Assembly: GCF_032883915.1 (NCBI RefSeq)
Contig: NZ_CP120717.1
Coordinates: forward strand, 7,106,001-7,170,000
Source: Endozoicomonas sp. 8E
GTDB taxonomy: Bacteria > Pseudomonadota > Gammaproteobacteria > Pseudomonadales > Endozoicomonadaceae
Direction: 5' to 3'
Length of the DNA: 64,000 nucleotides
A model generated the notes under the pieces. The model saw nothing but the letters and a program-made list of their open reading frames with translations. It was not told the origin of the DNA and did not search any database. Below are positions 17,835 to 26,566 of this stretch, in pieces. Position 1 is the first letter of the stretch; the number at the start of each line of letters is the position of its first letter. Position numbers and translations under genes: made by a program.

Positions 17835-18481
17835 CGCTTGCGAGCGATCATCAATCCGTCGCTGACCGGCAGTAACACCATATCGACCCTGTCATCCTGT
17901 TGAATAAAGCGATTGCATTCGTCAATGGCCCTGGTTTCTGCATCCTGAGGATTCACCACCGAGCCACCCCAGAGACTGTTGTCCACTAGCACCAGTCCGC
18001 CAGACTTCAGTAGCTCAACACCGCGCCGGTAGTAATTCAGATAATTCTCTTTATCGGCATCGATGAACACCCAGTCGAACAAACCCTCCTGACCTTGCAT
18101 TTGAGCCAGGCTGTCCAGAGCAGGCTGAATTTTCAGGGTTATTTTCTCCGACACACCCGCTTTCTGCCAATGCTCTCTGGCAATGTTCGTCCATTCCTCT
18201 GAAACATCCAGACAAGTCAGGTGCCCATCGTCTGGCATGGCTAATACGGTTGCCAGAGCACTGTAGCCAGTGAATGTGCCGATCTCTATTCCCTTTCTTG
18301 CACCACTCATCTTCACCAGCATTTGCATGAAAGCCCCCTGCTCCGCTGAAACCTGCATGTGTCCTTCGGAAAAATCTGCCATCCGTGCCCGCAGCTCACT
18401 CAATACAGGATGATCACGCATGCCTGCATGAGTCAGATAAGCGGCGATTACAGGTGTTATGGTCAGAGTTGTTCTGGACAT
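17831..18481 (-). CDS. SAM-dependent O-methyltransferase, CCoAOMT-like
   Basis: 216 residues, a typical length for the bacterial caffeoyl-CoA O-methyltransferase-like family (Methyltransf_3). Motif I is GIEIGTFTGYSALA near residue 60. A metal-binding region follows in WVFIDADKENY and LVLVDNSLWGG. Family members methylate catechol-like hydroxyls in a divalent-metal-dependent way; the physiological substrate is unknown. The stop TAG is contributed by the adjoining MITE, so the last residues (ARKR) may not be ancestral. Confidence 0.85.
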   Translation of the reverse strand: MSRTTLTITPVIAAYLTHAGMRDHPVLSELRARMADFSEGHMQVSAEQGAFMQMLVKMSGARKGIEIGTFTGYSALATVLAMPDDGHLTCLDVSEEWTNIAREHWQKAGVSEKITLKIQPALDSLAQMQGQEGLFDWVFIDADKENYLNYYRRGVELLKSGGLVLVDNSLWGGSVVNPQDAETRAIDECNRFIQQDDRVDMVLLPVSDGLMIARKR

Positions 18482-18734
18482 GACATTGCTCTTCTATTCA
18501 ATCAGTTAGTAAGGTATGGAACGGGCTCGCCTGTAATCATGGATGAAGAATGCAAATATTTAAATGATAGAAATGAATTTCACCCACTATAAATGATCAT
18601 AAATCAACCAAAAAGTAACAGCCACAAATGCGTGGGCTGAATTTTAATCAAAAAATTTTGGCTGTTGCCTGCTGAACCGGATTATTTATGGGTTTTCGGG
18701 CAGGCACTATCCATAGGCACTATCTACCATACGG

Positions 18735-19571
18735 CTACTGTAAAGTTTTTATATTTGCAATCGCTAAACTCAAAGGGGTTTCATAATACTCCTGATAATA
18801 ACTTAATATATCTTCAACAGTATGAAAATAAATACTACTACCTCCTATTTTACCTACACAAACATTATCTCCAATATGAATAAATGTATGAACAAGTTTG
18901 TTATTGTTTAAAATTGCAAGAGTAATGAAATGATCCTCTATGTCTGAGTTTTCTAAAGCTGTAAGTTGAAGGCTAAGTTCGTCATGGTATGATTGTGAAT
19001 TAACCTCCATTAAGTTGACAAACTGAAAGCAGGTTGTTGGCGTTTTTTCACCTTTATAAAAATCGCTAAAAGTTTTATTTCCTGGTAAACGATTTCCAAA
19101 CTCTGGGGGGAAATCATCAAAAATATTTTGTAAGCCTTGATTTATACATTTTATGAATCGTTCCTGCCATGAGTTTGAAGGTTTGTAGTTGCGATTGCCA
19201 TCATCTGTTTGAATGTTAAAAGATATAACCTTTCCCGGCGTATTGTCACCAATTTTCTGTGCTAAATCATTATCCCTTTCATTCCCATTGATGCAGTTAA
19301 AAAATTCATATTCTATTTCAAATGGAAGGTACTTTAATACCGTTCTCTTCTCCGAACCATCCTGAAGTAAACCGGTAAAAGTCTTGTCTCTTTTTTTAGA
19401 TCTATCAATTTTTATACATACTAATGCCTCTTCAGTTTCCAGAGACATGTGATGACACCCTGCCTCAGCTTTTTGTAATGCTGGAGCGTTTTGTTCAAGA
19501 CTGCCACCAGGTTGAGCAAAAATTTTAGAGGTAACTGCCAGAAGTAACAGAGCTGCAAGTTTAGTAATCAT
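18735..19571 (-). CDS. Secreted protein of unknown function, copy A
   Basis: 278 residues with a clear Sec signal peptide (MITKLAALLLLAVTS..., probable cleavage after IFA, before QPGG). The mature part has several Cys (GCHHM, ALVCIK, FNCIN, KCINQ, TTCFQF, DNVCVGK) that could form disulfides. The C-terminal region reads VHTFIHIGDNVCVGK. No family is recognised. A close paralogue lies at 21937-22773 and the flanks are duplicated too. The Shine-Dalgarno signal is weak. Likely periplasmic or exported. Confidence 0.7.
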   Translation of the reverse strand: MITKLAALLLLAVTSKIFAQPGGSLEQNAPALQKAEAGCHHMSLETEEALVCIKIDRSKKRDKTFTGLLQDGSEKRTVLKYLPFEIEYEFFNCINGNERDNDLAQKIGDNTPGKVISFNIQTDDGNRNYKPSNSWQERFIKCINQGLQNIFDDFPPEFGNRLPGNKTFSDFYKGEKTPTTCFQFVNLMEVNSQSYHDELSLQLTALENSDIEDHFITLAILNNNKLVHTFIHIGDNVCVGKIGGSSIYFHTVEDILSYYQEYYETPLSLAIANIKTLQ

Positions 19572-19640
19572 TTCAATATTCAGTTTTAAATGCTATGTGG
19601 TGGATCGATAGTATAGGCATGACATCCTCCCCGCCCTAAA

Positions 19641-21362
19641 GAGGGTGTCGCAAAACCCCGCAAAAGCCGGTAATCTTAGATAAAGCAGTTTTACCGGCTA
19701 CCTCATGACAACAAGACGGCAAATTAAGATTAATAACGACCCTCAGCTGGATATTTTCTCAACAGCAACTCGCAACTCTGATCAAAGCTCTTTCAAGGAG
19801 TCTGGCAACTCGGATGACCAAGCTCAAACAAGACGTTTTGTTGCTCCAGACGCAAATTCCATTACCCTTGGCAATACAAGCTTAAAAGAGCATCTTGAGT
19901 TAACCGACCAGAAAGCACCATTCATTGTCGCTAGCCTTCTTGATGAACGGGATTGGTCTGAATTTGAGACAAGATACGCTCCACAGGGACGTCCTCCTTA
20001 TGCACCACGTAACATGATGGGGTTGATCCTTTACGGAATCATGCAAGGTGTAACTTCACTGAGAACTTTGGAACGACTGGCTCGTGTTGACCTTGGTTGC
20101 ATGTGGGTCTCTGGCGGTATTTTCCCAGATCATGGCATCATTGGGCGTTTTATCAATATGCACAGTGAGTCTATGACTGGAGCATTTTTTGAAAGCCTGA
20201 CACGTGCGGTACTAAAAAAAACGGATTCCGGCGGAAACTGCCTGGCTGGCGATGGCACGGTAATAGAGGCGGCTTGCTCAAGTTATAACATGATCAAGCA
20301 GGAAGCAGCGCAGCAAGCTCTTGAAGCGGCCAGGGAAAAGGCTGACAGCCAACCTGATTGCACCAAGAGCCAGAAAGATCTGGAGAAGGCGACCAGTGTT
20401 CATGAGGCTGTCATCGAGCGCAACAAAAAGAAGAAGAAAAATGGCAGGTCCGGTGAAGCTGTCGTCAGCCCGACAGAGCCAGAAGCGACTGTTCAAAAAA
20501 TGAAACGGGGGCGAGGCTATGCAGCTAGCTATAAGCCGTCGGTACTCGCTAATAGTAAACGGGTCGTTCTGGGCCAGACGGTTGATCCTACCAGTGAAAC
20601 CTCGGCAGTAAAACCAATGCTGGATCAGGCAGAGCAAATAACAGAGAGTCCTGTTGACGAAATGCTGCTGGATGCCGGCTACTTTAGCGATGACATCATC
20701 GCAACCAGTTTGGAAAGAGACATCAGCCTGCTTTGTCCAGAGGGTAAAGAGCCAGGAAAACCCAAGGCATCGGCCAAGTTCCAGAAGGGGCATTTTTACT
20801 ATGATAAAGCCCGTGATGTTTATTGGTGCCCGGCAGGGAAAGAGCTTGTCCTGATTGGTCAAATCAAGGGAAGCACTCGAACAAAGGAGCAAAAACACTA
20901 CGGCAACGGACCTTGCGAAGGCTGTGCTCTCAAAGGTCAGTGTACGACTAATAAAAAAGGGCGACGCATAAAGCGCTACGCAATGGACGACGCTAAGGAT
21001 GTATTAAGGCAGGTAATGCAGCAGCCAAAGGCGAAGAAAGTCTTTAGCAAGAGAAAGGCAATGGTTGAGCCTGTTTTTGCCTACTTGCGGGATATACAGG
21101 GATTAAATCGCTTCCGTCGCAAGGGGCTTGAGAGCGTTAAATTGGAGTTTGGCTTGCATCTGCTGGCTTACAATCTGATCAGGGCTGTAAGAGCCATAAT
21201 TTACGCTATTTTGTGGCTAAACAAGCTTCTCTGTTGGCTTTTTGAACAATACTGGTTACTTGATAGAAAATGGGTCAGTCGGGAAAGAAACCCAGTAAAG
21301 CATCATACTTTGCTAAGGGAAGGGCTTTACTGGATTTGAATTTTGGCTTTTACGACACCCTC
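19641..21362 (+). mobile_element. IS1182-family insertion sequence, complete
   Basis: 1722 bp. The left end GAGGGTGTCGCAAAACCCC and the right end, read inward, GAGGGTGTCGTAAAAGCC are terminal inverted repeats. TAAA on both sides (19637-19640 and 21363-21366) is a 4-bp target duplication. One intact transposase gene fills the element. It sits between the duplicated secreted-protein cassettes and directly abuts a MITE with the same termini. Confidence 0.85.
19705..21339 (+). CDS. IS1182-family transposase
   Basis: 544 residues. The N-terminal DUF772-like region contains FETRYAPQGRPPYAPRNM and LILYGIMQGVTSLR. The DDE transposase domain follows with GDGTVIEA, DAGYFSDD, a Cys cluster CEGCALKGQC, and the C-terminal RKAMVEPVFAYLRDIQGL (the Glu of the DDE triad), then KLEFGLHLLAYNLIR. 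The frame is complete and undamaged, so the element may be active. Confidence 0.93.
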   Translation: MTTRRQIKINNDPQLDIFSTATRNSDQSSFKESGNSDDQAQTRRFVAPDANSITLGNTSLKEHLELTDQKAPFIVASLLDERDWSEFETRYAPQGRPPYAPRNMMGLILYGIMQGVTSLRTLERLARVDLGCMWVSGGIFPDHGIIGRFINMHSESMTGAFFESLTRAVLKKTDSGGNCLAGDGTVIEAACSSYNMIKQEAAQQALEAAREKADSQPDCTKSQKDLEKATSVHEAVIERNKKKKKNGRSGEAVVSPTEPEATVQKMKRGRGYAASYKPSVLANSKRVVLGQTVDPTSETSAVKPMLDQAEQITESPVDEMLLDAGYFSDDIIATSLERDISLLCPEGKEPGKPKASAKFQKGHFYYDKARDVYWCPAGKELVLIGQIKGSTRTKEQKHYGNGPCEGCALKGQCTTNKKGRRIKRYAMDDAKDVLRQVMQQPKAKKVFSKRKAMVEPVFAYLRDIQGLNRFRRKGLESVKLEFGLHLLAYNLIRAVRAIIYAILWLNKLLCWLFEQYWLLDRKWVSRERNPVKHHTLLREGLYWI

Positions 21363-21366
21363 TAAA

Positions 21367-21537
21367 GAGGGTGTCGCAAAACTCCAGCAGCTCGTTCCCA
21401 CGTTCTGAGGTCGTCATTCCCGCGAAGGCGGGAATCCAGCGCCAACGGTGGATCTCTGCCTTCTCGGGGATGAAAAGGCCAGGGGGCACCGGGCAGTAGG
21501 GTTCTGGTGGTGAGTCAGTGTGGATTCCCGCCTTCGC
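21367..21537. repeat. Composite palindromic repeat, one end only
   Basis: Starts with GAGGGTGTCGCAAAACTCC directly after the IS target duplication, then the GTTCCCACG element and two hairpins of the CATTCCCGCGAAGGCGGGAAT type. The whole stretch recurs in inverted orientation at about 22975-23164, but here the far terminus is replaced by 21-bp tandem repeats. Confidence 0.7.
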
Positions 21538-21684
21538 GGGAATGACGAGAATGAAGTCGGGAATGACGAGAATGAAGTCGGGAATGACGAGAATGAAGTC
21601 GGGAATGACGAGAATGAAGTCGGGAATGACGAGAATGAAGTCGGGAATGACGAGAATGAAGCCGGGAATGACGAGAATGAAGCC
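21538..21684. repeat. Seven 21-bp tandem repeats
   Basis: Units begin at 21538, 21559, 21580, 21601, 21622, 21643 and 21664; an eighth, at 21685, is interrupted. The unit is GGGAATGACGAGAATGAAG plus TC or CC. It derives from the edge of the CATTCCCG hairpin. All frames on the plus strand are open, but the simple composition argues against a protein. Confidence 0.85.
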
Positions 21685-21688
21685 GGGA

Positions 21689-21760
21689 ATGGCCAAAGTG
21701 AGATTTTATACCAGACAGTTCGGCTTGCCTTTGAATAAATACTTTCAGGTTGTCAATTGA
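21689..21760 (+). pseudogene. 5' fragment related to the gene at 23203
   Basis: MAKVRFYTRQFGLPLNKYF followed by QVVN and a stop corresponds to the sequence leading into the DNA-binding protein gene at 23167-23222 (MARVRFYTRLFGMPLNKNF). Only the first about 57 bases are shared. It marks the end of a segmental duplication. Confidence 0.55.
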
Positions 21761-21936
21761 TAACCTGAATGATCATCGCTAAGTTTTTGAATTTCACCCA
21801 CTATAAATGATCAGAAATTAACCAAAAAGTAGCACCCACAAATGCGTGGGCTGAATTTTAATCAAAAAAATTTTGGCTGTTGCCTGCTGAACCGGATTAT
21901 TTGTGGGCTTTCGGGCAGGGACTATTTACCATACGA

Positions 21937-22773
21937 CTACTGTAAAGTTTTTATATTTGCAATCGCTAAACTCAAAGGAGCTTCATAAAACTCTTGGTAA
22001 TGACTTAATATATCTTGAACAGTATGAAAATAAATACTCCTACCTCCTATTTTACCTATACAAACATTGTCTCCAATATGAATAAATGTATGAACAGGCT
22101 CATTATTGTTTAGAATTACAAGAGTAATGAATTGATCTTTTATGTCTGAGTTTTCCAGGGCTGTTAGTTGAATATCAAGTTTATCACGATATGAATTGGA
22201 ATTAACCGCCATAAAAGTCACAAATTGAGCGCAGGTTGTTGGAGCTTTTACACCTTTATAAAGGTCGCTAAAAGTTTTATTTCCCGGTAAACGATCTTCT
22301 AGTTCTGATGGTAAATCATCAAAAATATTTTGTAATCCTTGATTTATACATTTTATGAATTGTTCCTGCCATGAATTTGAAGGTTTGTAGTTGCGATTGC
22401 CATCATCTGTTTTAATGTTAAAAGATATAAGCTTTCCCGGCGTATTGTCACCAATTTTCTGTGCTAAATCATTATCCCTTTCATTCCCATTGATGCAGTT
22501 AAAAAGTTCATATTCTATTTCAAATGGAAGGTACTTTAATACCGTTCTTTTCTCCGAACCATCCTGAAGTATACCAGTAAAAGTCTTGCCTCTTTTTTTA
22601 GATCTATCAATTTTTATACATACTAATGCCTCTTCAGTTTCCTCGGACATGTGATGACACCTTGCCTCAGCTTTTTGTAAATCCGAAGCGTTTTGTTCAA
22701 AACAGCCACCGGGTTGAGCAAAAATTTTAGAGGTAACTGCCAGAAGTAATAGAGCTGCAAGTTTAGTAATCAT
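21937..22773 (-). CDS. Secreted protein of unknown function, copy B
   Basis: 278 residues, the same length as copy A at 18735-19571 and identical at most positions, with the same signal peptide and Cys pattern. Differences cluster in the middle (VKAPTTCAQFVTFMAVNS) and near the N-terminus (GGCFEQNASDL). Homology extends about 150 bp downstream and 40 bp upstream of the gene. Both reading frames are intact, which suggests both are still selected. No family is recognised. Confidence 0.7.
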   Translation of the reverse strand: MITKLAALLLLAVTSKIFAQPGGCFEQNASDLQKAEARCHHMSEETEEALVCIKIDRSKKRGKTFTGILQDGSEKRTVLKYLPFEIEYELFNCINGNERDNDLAQKIGDNTPGKLISFNIKTDDGNRNYKPSNSWQEQFIKCINQGLQNIFDDLPSELEDRLPGNKTFSDLYKGVKAPTTCAQFVTFMAVNSNSYRDKLDIQLTALENSDIKDQFITLVILNNNEPVHTFIHIGDNVCIGKIGGRSIYFHTVQDILSHYQEFYEAPLSLAIANIKTLQ

Positions 22774-22916
22774 TTCAATATTCAGTTTTAAATACTATGT
22801 GCTGGATCGATAGTATAGGCATGACGAATGCCTTCTGTTCGTTCCATAGCTTCGGCCCCATCCGGAGTGTTTTCGACGCAGTGTTGAAGCAGGTGTACAA
22901 CTCGTTCCCGCGCTCT

Positions 22917-23164
22917 GAGGGTGTCGCAAAACTCTCTCCAGCGTGGGAACGAGTTGACTCCCGTCATTCCCGGCTTCATTCTCGTCATTCCCGCGAAGGC
23001 GGGAATCCACACTGACTCACCACCAGAACCCTACTGCCCGGTGCCCCCCTGGCCTTGTCATCCCTGAGAAGGCAGAGATCCACCGTTAGCGCTGGATTCC
23101 CGCCTTCGCGGGAATGACGACCTCAGAGCATGGGAACGAGCTGTTGGAGTTTTGCGACACGCTC
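22917..23164. repeat. 248-bp MITE with IS1182-like termini
   Basis: Ends are GAGGGTGTCGCAAAACTC (22917) and, inverted, GAGTTTTGCGACACGCTC ending at 23164. Inside are several CATTCCCGCG...CGCGGGAATG hairpins and GTGGGAACGAG elements. The termini match those of the IS at 19641-21362, so that transposase may mobilise it. Confidence 0.7.
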
Positions 23165-23202
23165 GAATGGCGAGAGTGAGATTTTATACCAGACTGTTTG
23201 GC

Positions 23203-23751
23203 ATGCCTTTGAATAAAAACTTTCCCTACGAATTTACCCTTCTTTTCAGCATCAAAGAGTGCGCTCAGGACGTTGATGATATTATCGAAGCACTGGGCGA
23301 GGCGGGTTGCAATGACATGTTGATTGGTATTGGTCAGGTAGGGCGAATGGCCATGATGTTCGACCGGGATGGCACCAGTGCCGCTGATGCCGTTGGCAGC
23401 GCAATACGGGACGTGAAAGCAGTGATTCCTGATATCAGGCTTCTTGAAGCTTCACCGGACCTCGTTGGGCTCACGGACACAGCGGAGCTACTGGGTTTCT
23501 CAAGACAGAATATGCGAAAACTGATGACCAGTAATCCAGAAAGTTTTCCCGCCCCGGTTCACGAGGGCAAACAGGCACTCTGGCCTCTTGAAACCTTGCT
23601 GACCTGGCTGAGGGAGCATAAACAATACGAGATTGATGATTCGTTGCTGGAGTTGGCAAAGGCCAATCGGCATCTTAACCTGGCCTCAGCCACCAGAAGT
23701 TCAGACCCTGATCAGCTGAAAGCTTTTGGCCGCTTGCTGGCAGGTGATTGA
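23203..23751 (+). CDS. Helix-turn-helix DNA-binding protein
   Basis: 182 residues from the ATG at 23203; an in-frame ATG at 23167 would add 12 residues that come from the repeat edge. N-terminal domain YEFTLLFSIKECAQDVDDIIEALGEA with GIGQVGRMAMMFDRDG. A MerR/excisionase-like helix-turn-helix follows: LVGLTDTAELLGFSRQNMRKLM, then PAPVHEGKQALWPLETLLTWL. A small family of predicted regulators or antitoxin-like proteins; target unknown. No good Shine-Dalgarno is visible before either start. Confidence 0.65.
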   Translation: MPLNKNFPYEFTLLFSIKECAQDVDDIIEALGEAGCNDMLIGIGQVGRMAMMFDRDGTSAADAVGSAIRDVKAVIPDIRLLEASPDLVGLTDTAELLGFSRQNMRKLMTSNPESFPAPVHEGKQALWPLETLLTWLREHKQYEIDDSLLELAKANRHLNLASATRSSDPDQLKAFGRLLAGD

Positions 23752-23867
23752 CGAGCTTCCCAAACGAGAGGCGCCGCCATAGATAGTTCAACGAATCTAC
23801 GATTTCCTCAATGGCCATCACCTGCACTGACCATTAATTCCGTTCAAACGGGCTCAATGGTATTAAT

Positions 23868-24800
23868 CTATCGGGCACCCGTCTCATTGCAGGGGTGATG
23901 CTCATGCCAGTGGCGGGCGATTTGCTCACGGGTGCATAGCCATACTTTTTCCTTCGACTGCACATAATCCAGGAAACGCATCAGCGCAGCCGCACGACCC
24001 GGCCTGCCTACCAGACGACAATGCAACCCTACCGACATCATCTTCGGCTGATCGGCACCCTCATCATAGAGCACATCAAACGCATCTTTCAGATAACTGA
24101 AGAACTGATCGCCAGAATTAAAACCCTGAGCGGTAGCAAAACGCATATCATTGCAGTCCAGTGTATAAGGCACGACTAACTGCGGCTGGTCAAATCGGGT
24201 ATCCCAATAAGGCAGATCGTCTGCATAACTGTCTGCGTGGTAGAGAAAACTTCCCTCTTCTGCCACCAGCTGCTCTGTTTGGGGGCTGCAGCGACCTGTA
24301 TACCAACCGGAAGGTTTCTGGCCGGTCATTTCTGTGTGAATTTTAATGGCCTTCTGCATGTGCTCACGTTCTTCATCAAGATCGTGAAACTGGTAATCAA
24401 TCCAGCGATAGCCGTGACTGGCTATCTCCCAGTCAGCATTCAGCATGGCCTCAACCGCCTTAGGGTTACGTTGCATAGCCATGGCCACGGCATAAACCGT
24501 CACAGGAATGTTTCTCTGGGTGAAAATACGGTGCAACCGCCAGAAACCAGCCCTGGCCCCATAATCGTAGATAGATTCCATACTGATATGGCGCATCCCT
24601 TCATACGACTGGGCACCAATAATTTCGGAAAGGAAGGCTTCTGAACCTTTGTCACCATGAAGTACAGAATTCTCACCACCTTCCTCGTAATTTATGACAA
24701 ACTGAACGGCAATCCGCGACTGCCCGGGCCATTGCGGATGAGGTGGGGTATTTCCATACCCTGTTAAGTCTCTGGGGTAGTGGTTATCACTTAGATTCAT
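23868..24800 (-). CDS. puuE: Cofactor-independent allantoinase PuuE
   Basis: 310 residues from the ATG at 24800 (GGAG 9 bases upstream); the longer frame has no support. PuuE-type allantoinases hydrolyse allantoin to allantoate and belong to the polysaccharide deacetylase (NodB) fold. Visible: YPRDLTGYGNTPPHPQWPG at the start, NYEEGGENSVLHGD near residue 35, EIASHGYRWIDYQ with the NodB-type His, PSGWYTGRCSPQT, and HCRLVGRPGRAAAL near the C-terminus. Divergent from alc, so allantoin and allantoate steps share a control region. Confidence 0.95.
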   Translation of the reverse strand: MNLSDNHYPRDLTGYGNTPPHPQWPGQSRIAVQFVINYEEGGENSVLHGDKGSEAFLSEIIGAQSYEGMRHISMESIYDYGARAGFWRLHRIFTQRNIPVTVYAVAMAMQRNPKAVEAMLNADWEIASHGYRWIDYQFHDLDEEREHMQKAIKIHTEMTGQKPSGWYTGRCSPQTEQLVAEEGSFLYHADSYADDLPYWDTRFDQPQLVVPYTLDCNDMRFATAQGFNSGDQFFSYLKDAFDVLYDEGADQPKMMSVGLHCRLVGRPGRAAALMRFLDYVQSKEKVWLCTREQIARHWHEHHPCNETGAR

Positions 24801-24830
24801 GACAAACTCCGACTTATTTTTTTTGTTTAA

Positions 24831-24844
24831 ATCAATATATTGAT
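24831..24844. promoter_or_regulatory. AT-rich palindrome upstream of puuE
   Basis: ATCAATATATTGAT is a perfect 14-bp palindrome 31 bp upstream of the puuE start. It could be a -10-like region or an operator. Confidence 0.35.
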
Positions 24845-24878
24845 TGATCTCTAATCTATGGCATAAACTCCCAAAGTC

Positions 24879-24892
24879 TGACCATTTGGTCA
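24879..24892. promoter_or_regulatory. Candidate purine-regulon operator between puuE and alc
   Basis: TGACCATTTGGTCA has perfect 6-bp arms around TT. The related sequence CGACCAAATAGTCA lies in the permease/xdhA control region. The form resembles GntR/FadR-type operators, but no regulator gene is in the window. Confidence 0.5.
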
Positions 24893-25004
24893 ATATTTTG
24901 CTTATAATCTACAAGATCCATTTTGCCAGAACACAGAAAAAAATGCCCTTTTAGCCGGGTACAATAATACTCCAATAAAAAACCAACAAAAATCAGGATA
25001 TGCG

Positions 25005-26033
25005 ATGAATACAATGACTGATGGCACAACAACCGCTGACGGCGCTAACGAAGCCCTGCTATGGCGACAGACAAAAGTCGATCTGGCGGCCCGTGCTCTG
25101 GGTGGCGATGTTCTGTCTGCGAGCGATGACTTCTTTGCTGAAAAAGACAACCTTCTGCTGGACTCCGAGCCGGTTTTTCTCCCGGAAAAGTACACGGCTT
25201 ACGGCAAATGGATGGACGGCTGGGAGTCGCGCCGACGCCGGAGCGGCGATAATGACTGGGTCATCGTCAGACTTGCGACCCTGGGAATGGTGGAAGGGGT
25301 AGAAGTCGATACCCGCCACTTCAAAGGCAATGCACCGGGTGCCGTTCAGCTGGAATACATTGCCAGCGAGTCAGACCCCGATGAGCAAAGCCAATGGCAG
25401 CCTATGACCACCAGAATGGCGGTTGATGCCGATCATCGCAATCTGATCCGTCTGGACCAACCTGTCGAAGCCACTCATATTCGTCTGACCATTTTCCCCG
25501 ATGGCGGTGTTGCCCGCCTCAGAGTTTATGGAAAAATCCTCTTTAACACCCAATATCTTCTTCCCAACGAACCCGTTGATCTGTCCGCACTGATGAATGG
25601 TGCCCGCCCTGTCAGCTGTTCAGACGCCTTCTTCAGCCCGATGCAAAACCTGCTTCGTCCGGGTCGCGGCGCCGATATGCATGATGGCTGGGAAACCCGC
25701 AGAAGACGCAATGGCGGTCACGACTGGATGATCATCAGGCTGGCAACACCCGGTAAAATTGGCCGGGTTGAGATTGATACCCTGCACTTCAAAGGAAACT
25801 ATCCCGACAGAGGGAGCCTTGAAGGCTGTTATTTTGAGGGAGAAGTGCCCGATGGCAAGGCACAGTGGCGCCCGTTACTGAGCGAACAAAAACTTCATGC
25901 CCACCGTAATCACTCTTTTGTAGAGAGTCTGGAAAATACTCAGGAAATATACACCCATGTTCGTCTGAATATTTTCCCCGATGGTGGCGTATCAAGATTG
26001 AGAGTGGTCGGTCAGCCGGAGCCAGCAAAATGA
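25005..26033 (+). CDS. alc: Allantoicase
   Basis: 342 residues; AGGA 8 bases upstream of the ATG. Hydrolyses allantoate to ureidoglycolate and urea. It shows the allantoicase duplicated domain: DGWESRRRR...DWVIVRLATLG with IFPDGGVARLRVYG in the first half, and DGWETRRRR...DWMIIRLATPG with IFPDGGVSRLRVVG in the second. First gene of the rightward operon; its stop overlaps the uraD start in ATGA. Confidence 0.95.
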   Translation: MNTMTDGTTTADGANEALLWRQTKVDLAARALGGDVLSASDDFFAEKDNLLLDSEPVFLPEKYTAYGKWMDGWESRRRRSGDNDWVIVRLATLGMVEGVEVDTRHFKGNAPGAVQLEYIASESDPDEQSQWQPMTTRMAVDADHRNLIRLDQPVEATHIRLTIFPDGGVARLRVYGKILFNTQYLLPNEPVDLSALMNGARPVSCSDAFFSPMQNLLRPGRGADMHDGWETRRRRNGGHDWMIIRLATPGKIGRVEIDTLHFKGNYPDRGSLEGCYFEGEVPDGKAQWRPLLSEQKLHAHRNHSFVESLENTQEIYTHVRLNIFPDGGVSRLRVVGQPEPAK

Positions 26034-26566
26034 CATTGAACGAACTGAATACGCTGAGCGAAGAGCAGGCATCAGAAACTTTTCGTCAGTGTTGTGCCAG
26101 CGGTCAGTGGGTTGAGTCCATGGTGGCGGCAAGACCGTTTGCCAATATCGAAAGCCTGCTGATTGCTGCTAATGCCGTATGGTCTCATTGCCAGAAGCCC
26201 GACTACCTGGAAGCGTTTGATGCCCACCCGAAAATTGGTGATATCAACAGTCTGAAAGAAAAATACAGCAACACTCAAACCATGGCAGGCCATGAGCAGT
26301 CCGGCGTCGATGAGGCCAGTGAACAAACCCTGCAGGCACTGGCTGAAGGCAACGAACAGTACGAACGACGGTTTGGCTATATCTTCATTGTCTGCGCTAC
26401 TGGCAAAAGTGCCAGTGAGATGCTGACGCTGCTGGAGGAACGTTTGAGTAACGAGCCAGAGGATGAACTCTCAATTGCAGCGGCTGAACAGTATAAAATA
26501 ACCAGTATCCGCCTGTGCAAAATGCTCAAGAACACCTCTTTGCCCAAAGAAGGAGTGATTTTATGA
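26030..26566 (+). CDS. uraD: OHCU decarboxylase
   Basis: 178 residues. 2-oxo-4-hydroxy-4-carboxy-5-ureidoimidazoline decarboxylase, forming S-allantoin after HIU hydrolysis. The family signature is visible: an N-terminal LNTLSEEQASETFRQCCASG with WVESMVAARPF, then the active-site region AHPKIGDI, QSGVDEAS, and FGYIFIVCATGKSASEML. Four-base ATGA overlaps with alc on the left and uraH on the right indicate translational coupling. Confidence 0.95.
   Translation: MTLNELNTLSEEQASETFRQCCASGQWVESMVAARPFANIESLLIAANAVWSHCQKPDYLEAFDAHPKIGDINSLKEKYSNTQTMAGHEQSGVDEASEQTLQALAEGNEQYERRFGYIFIVCATGKSASEMLTLLEERLSNEPEDELSIAAAEQYKITSIRLCKMLKNTSLPKEGVIL

Noticed and set aside
20278..20898. 206-codon minus-strand ORF inside the insertion sequence
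   Set aside because: Antisense to the transposase and lacking protein-like features.
21518..21760. Repeat-encoded proteins over the 21-bp array (MTRMKSG or ILVIPDF repeats)
   Set aside because: Open in all frames because 21 is a multiple of 3; no start signal, and non-coding relatives exist in inverted orientation.
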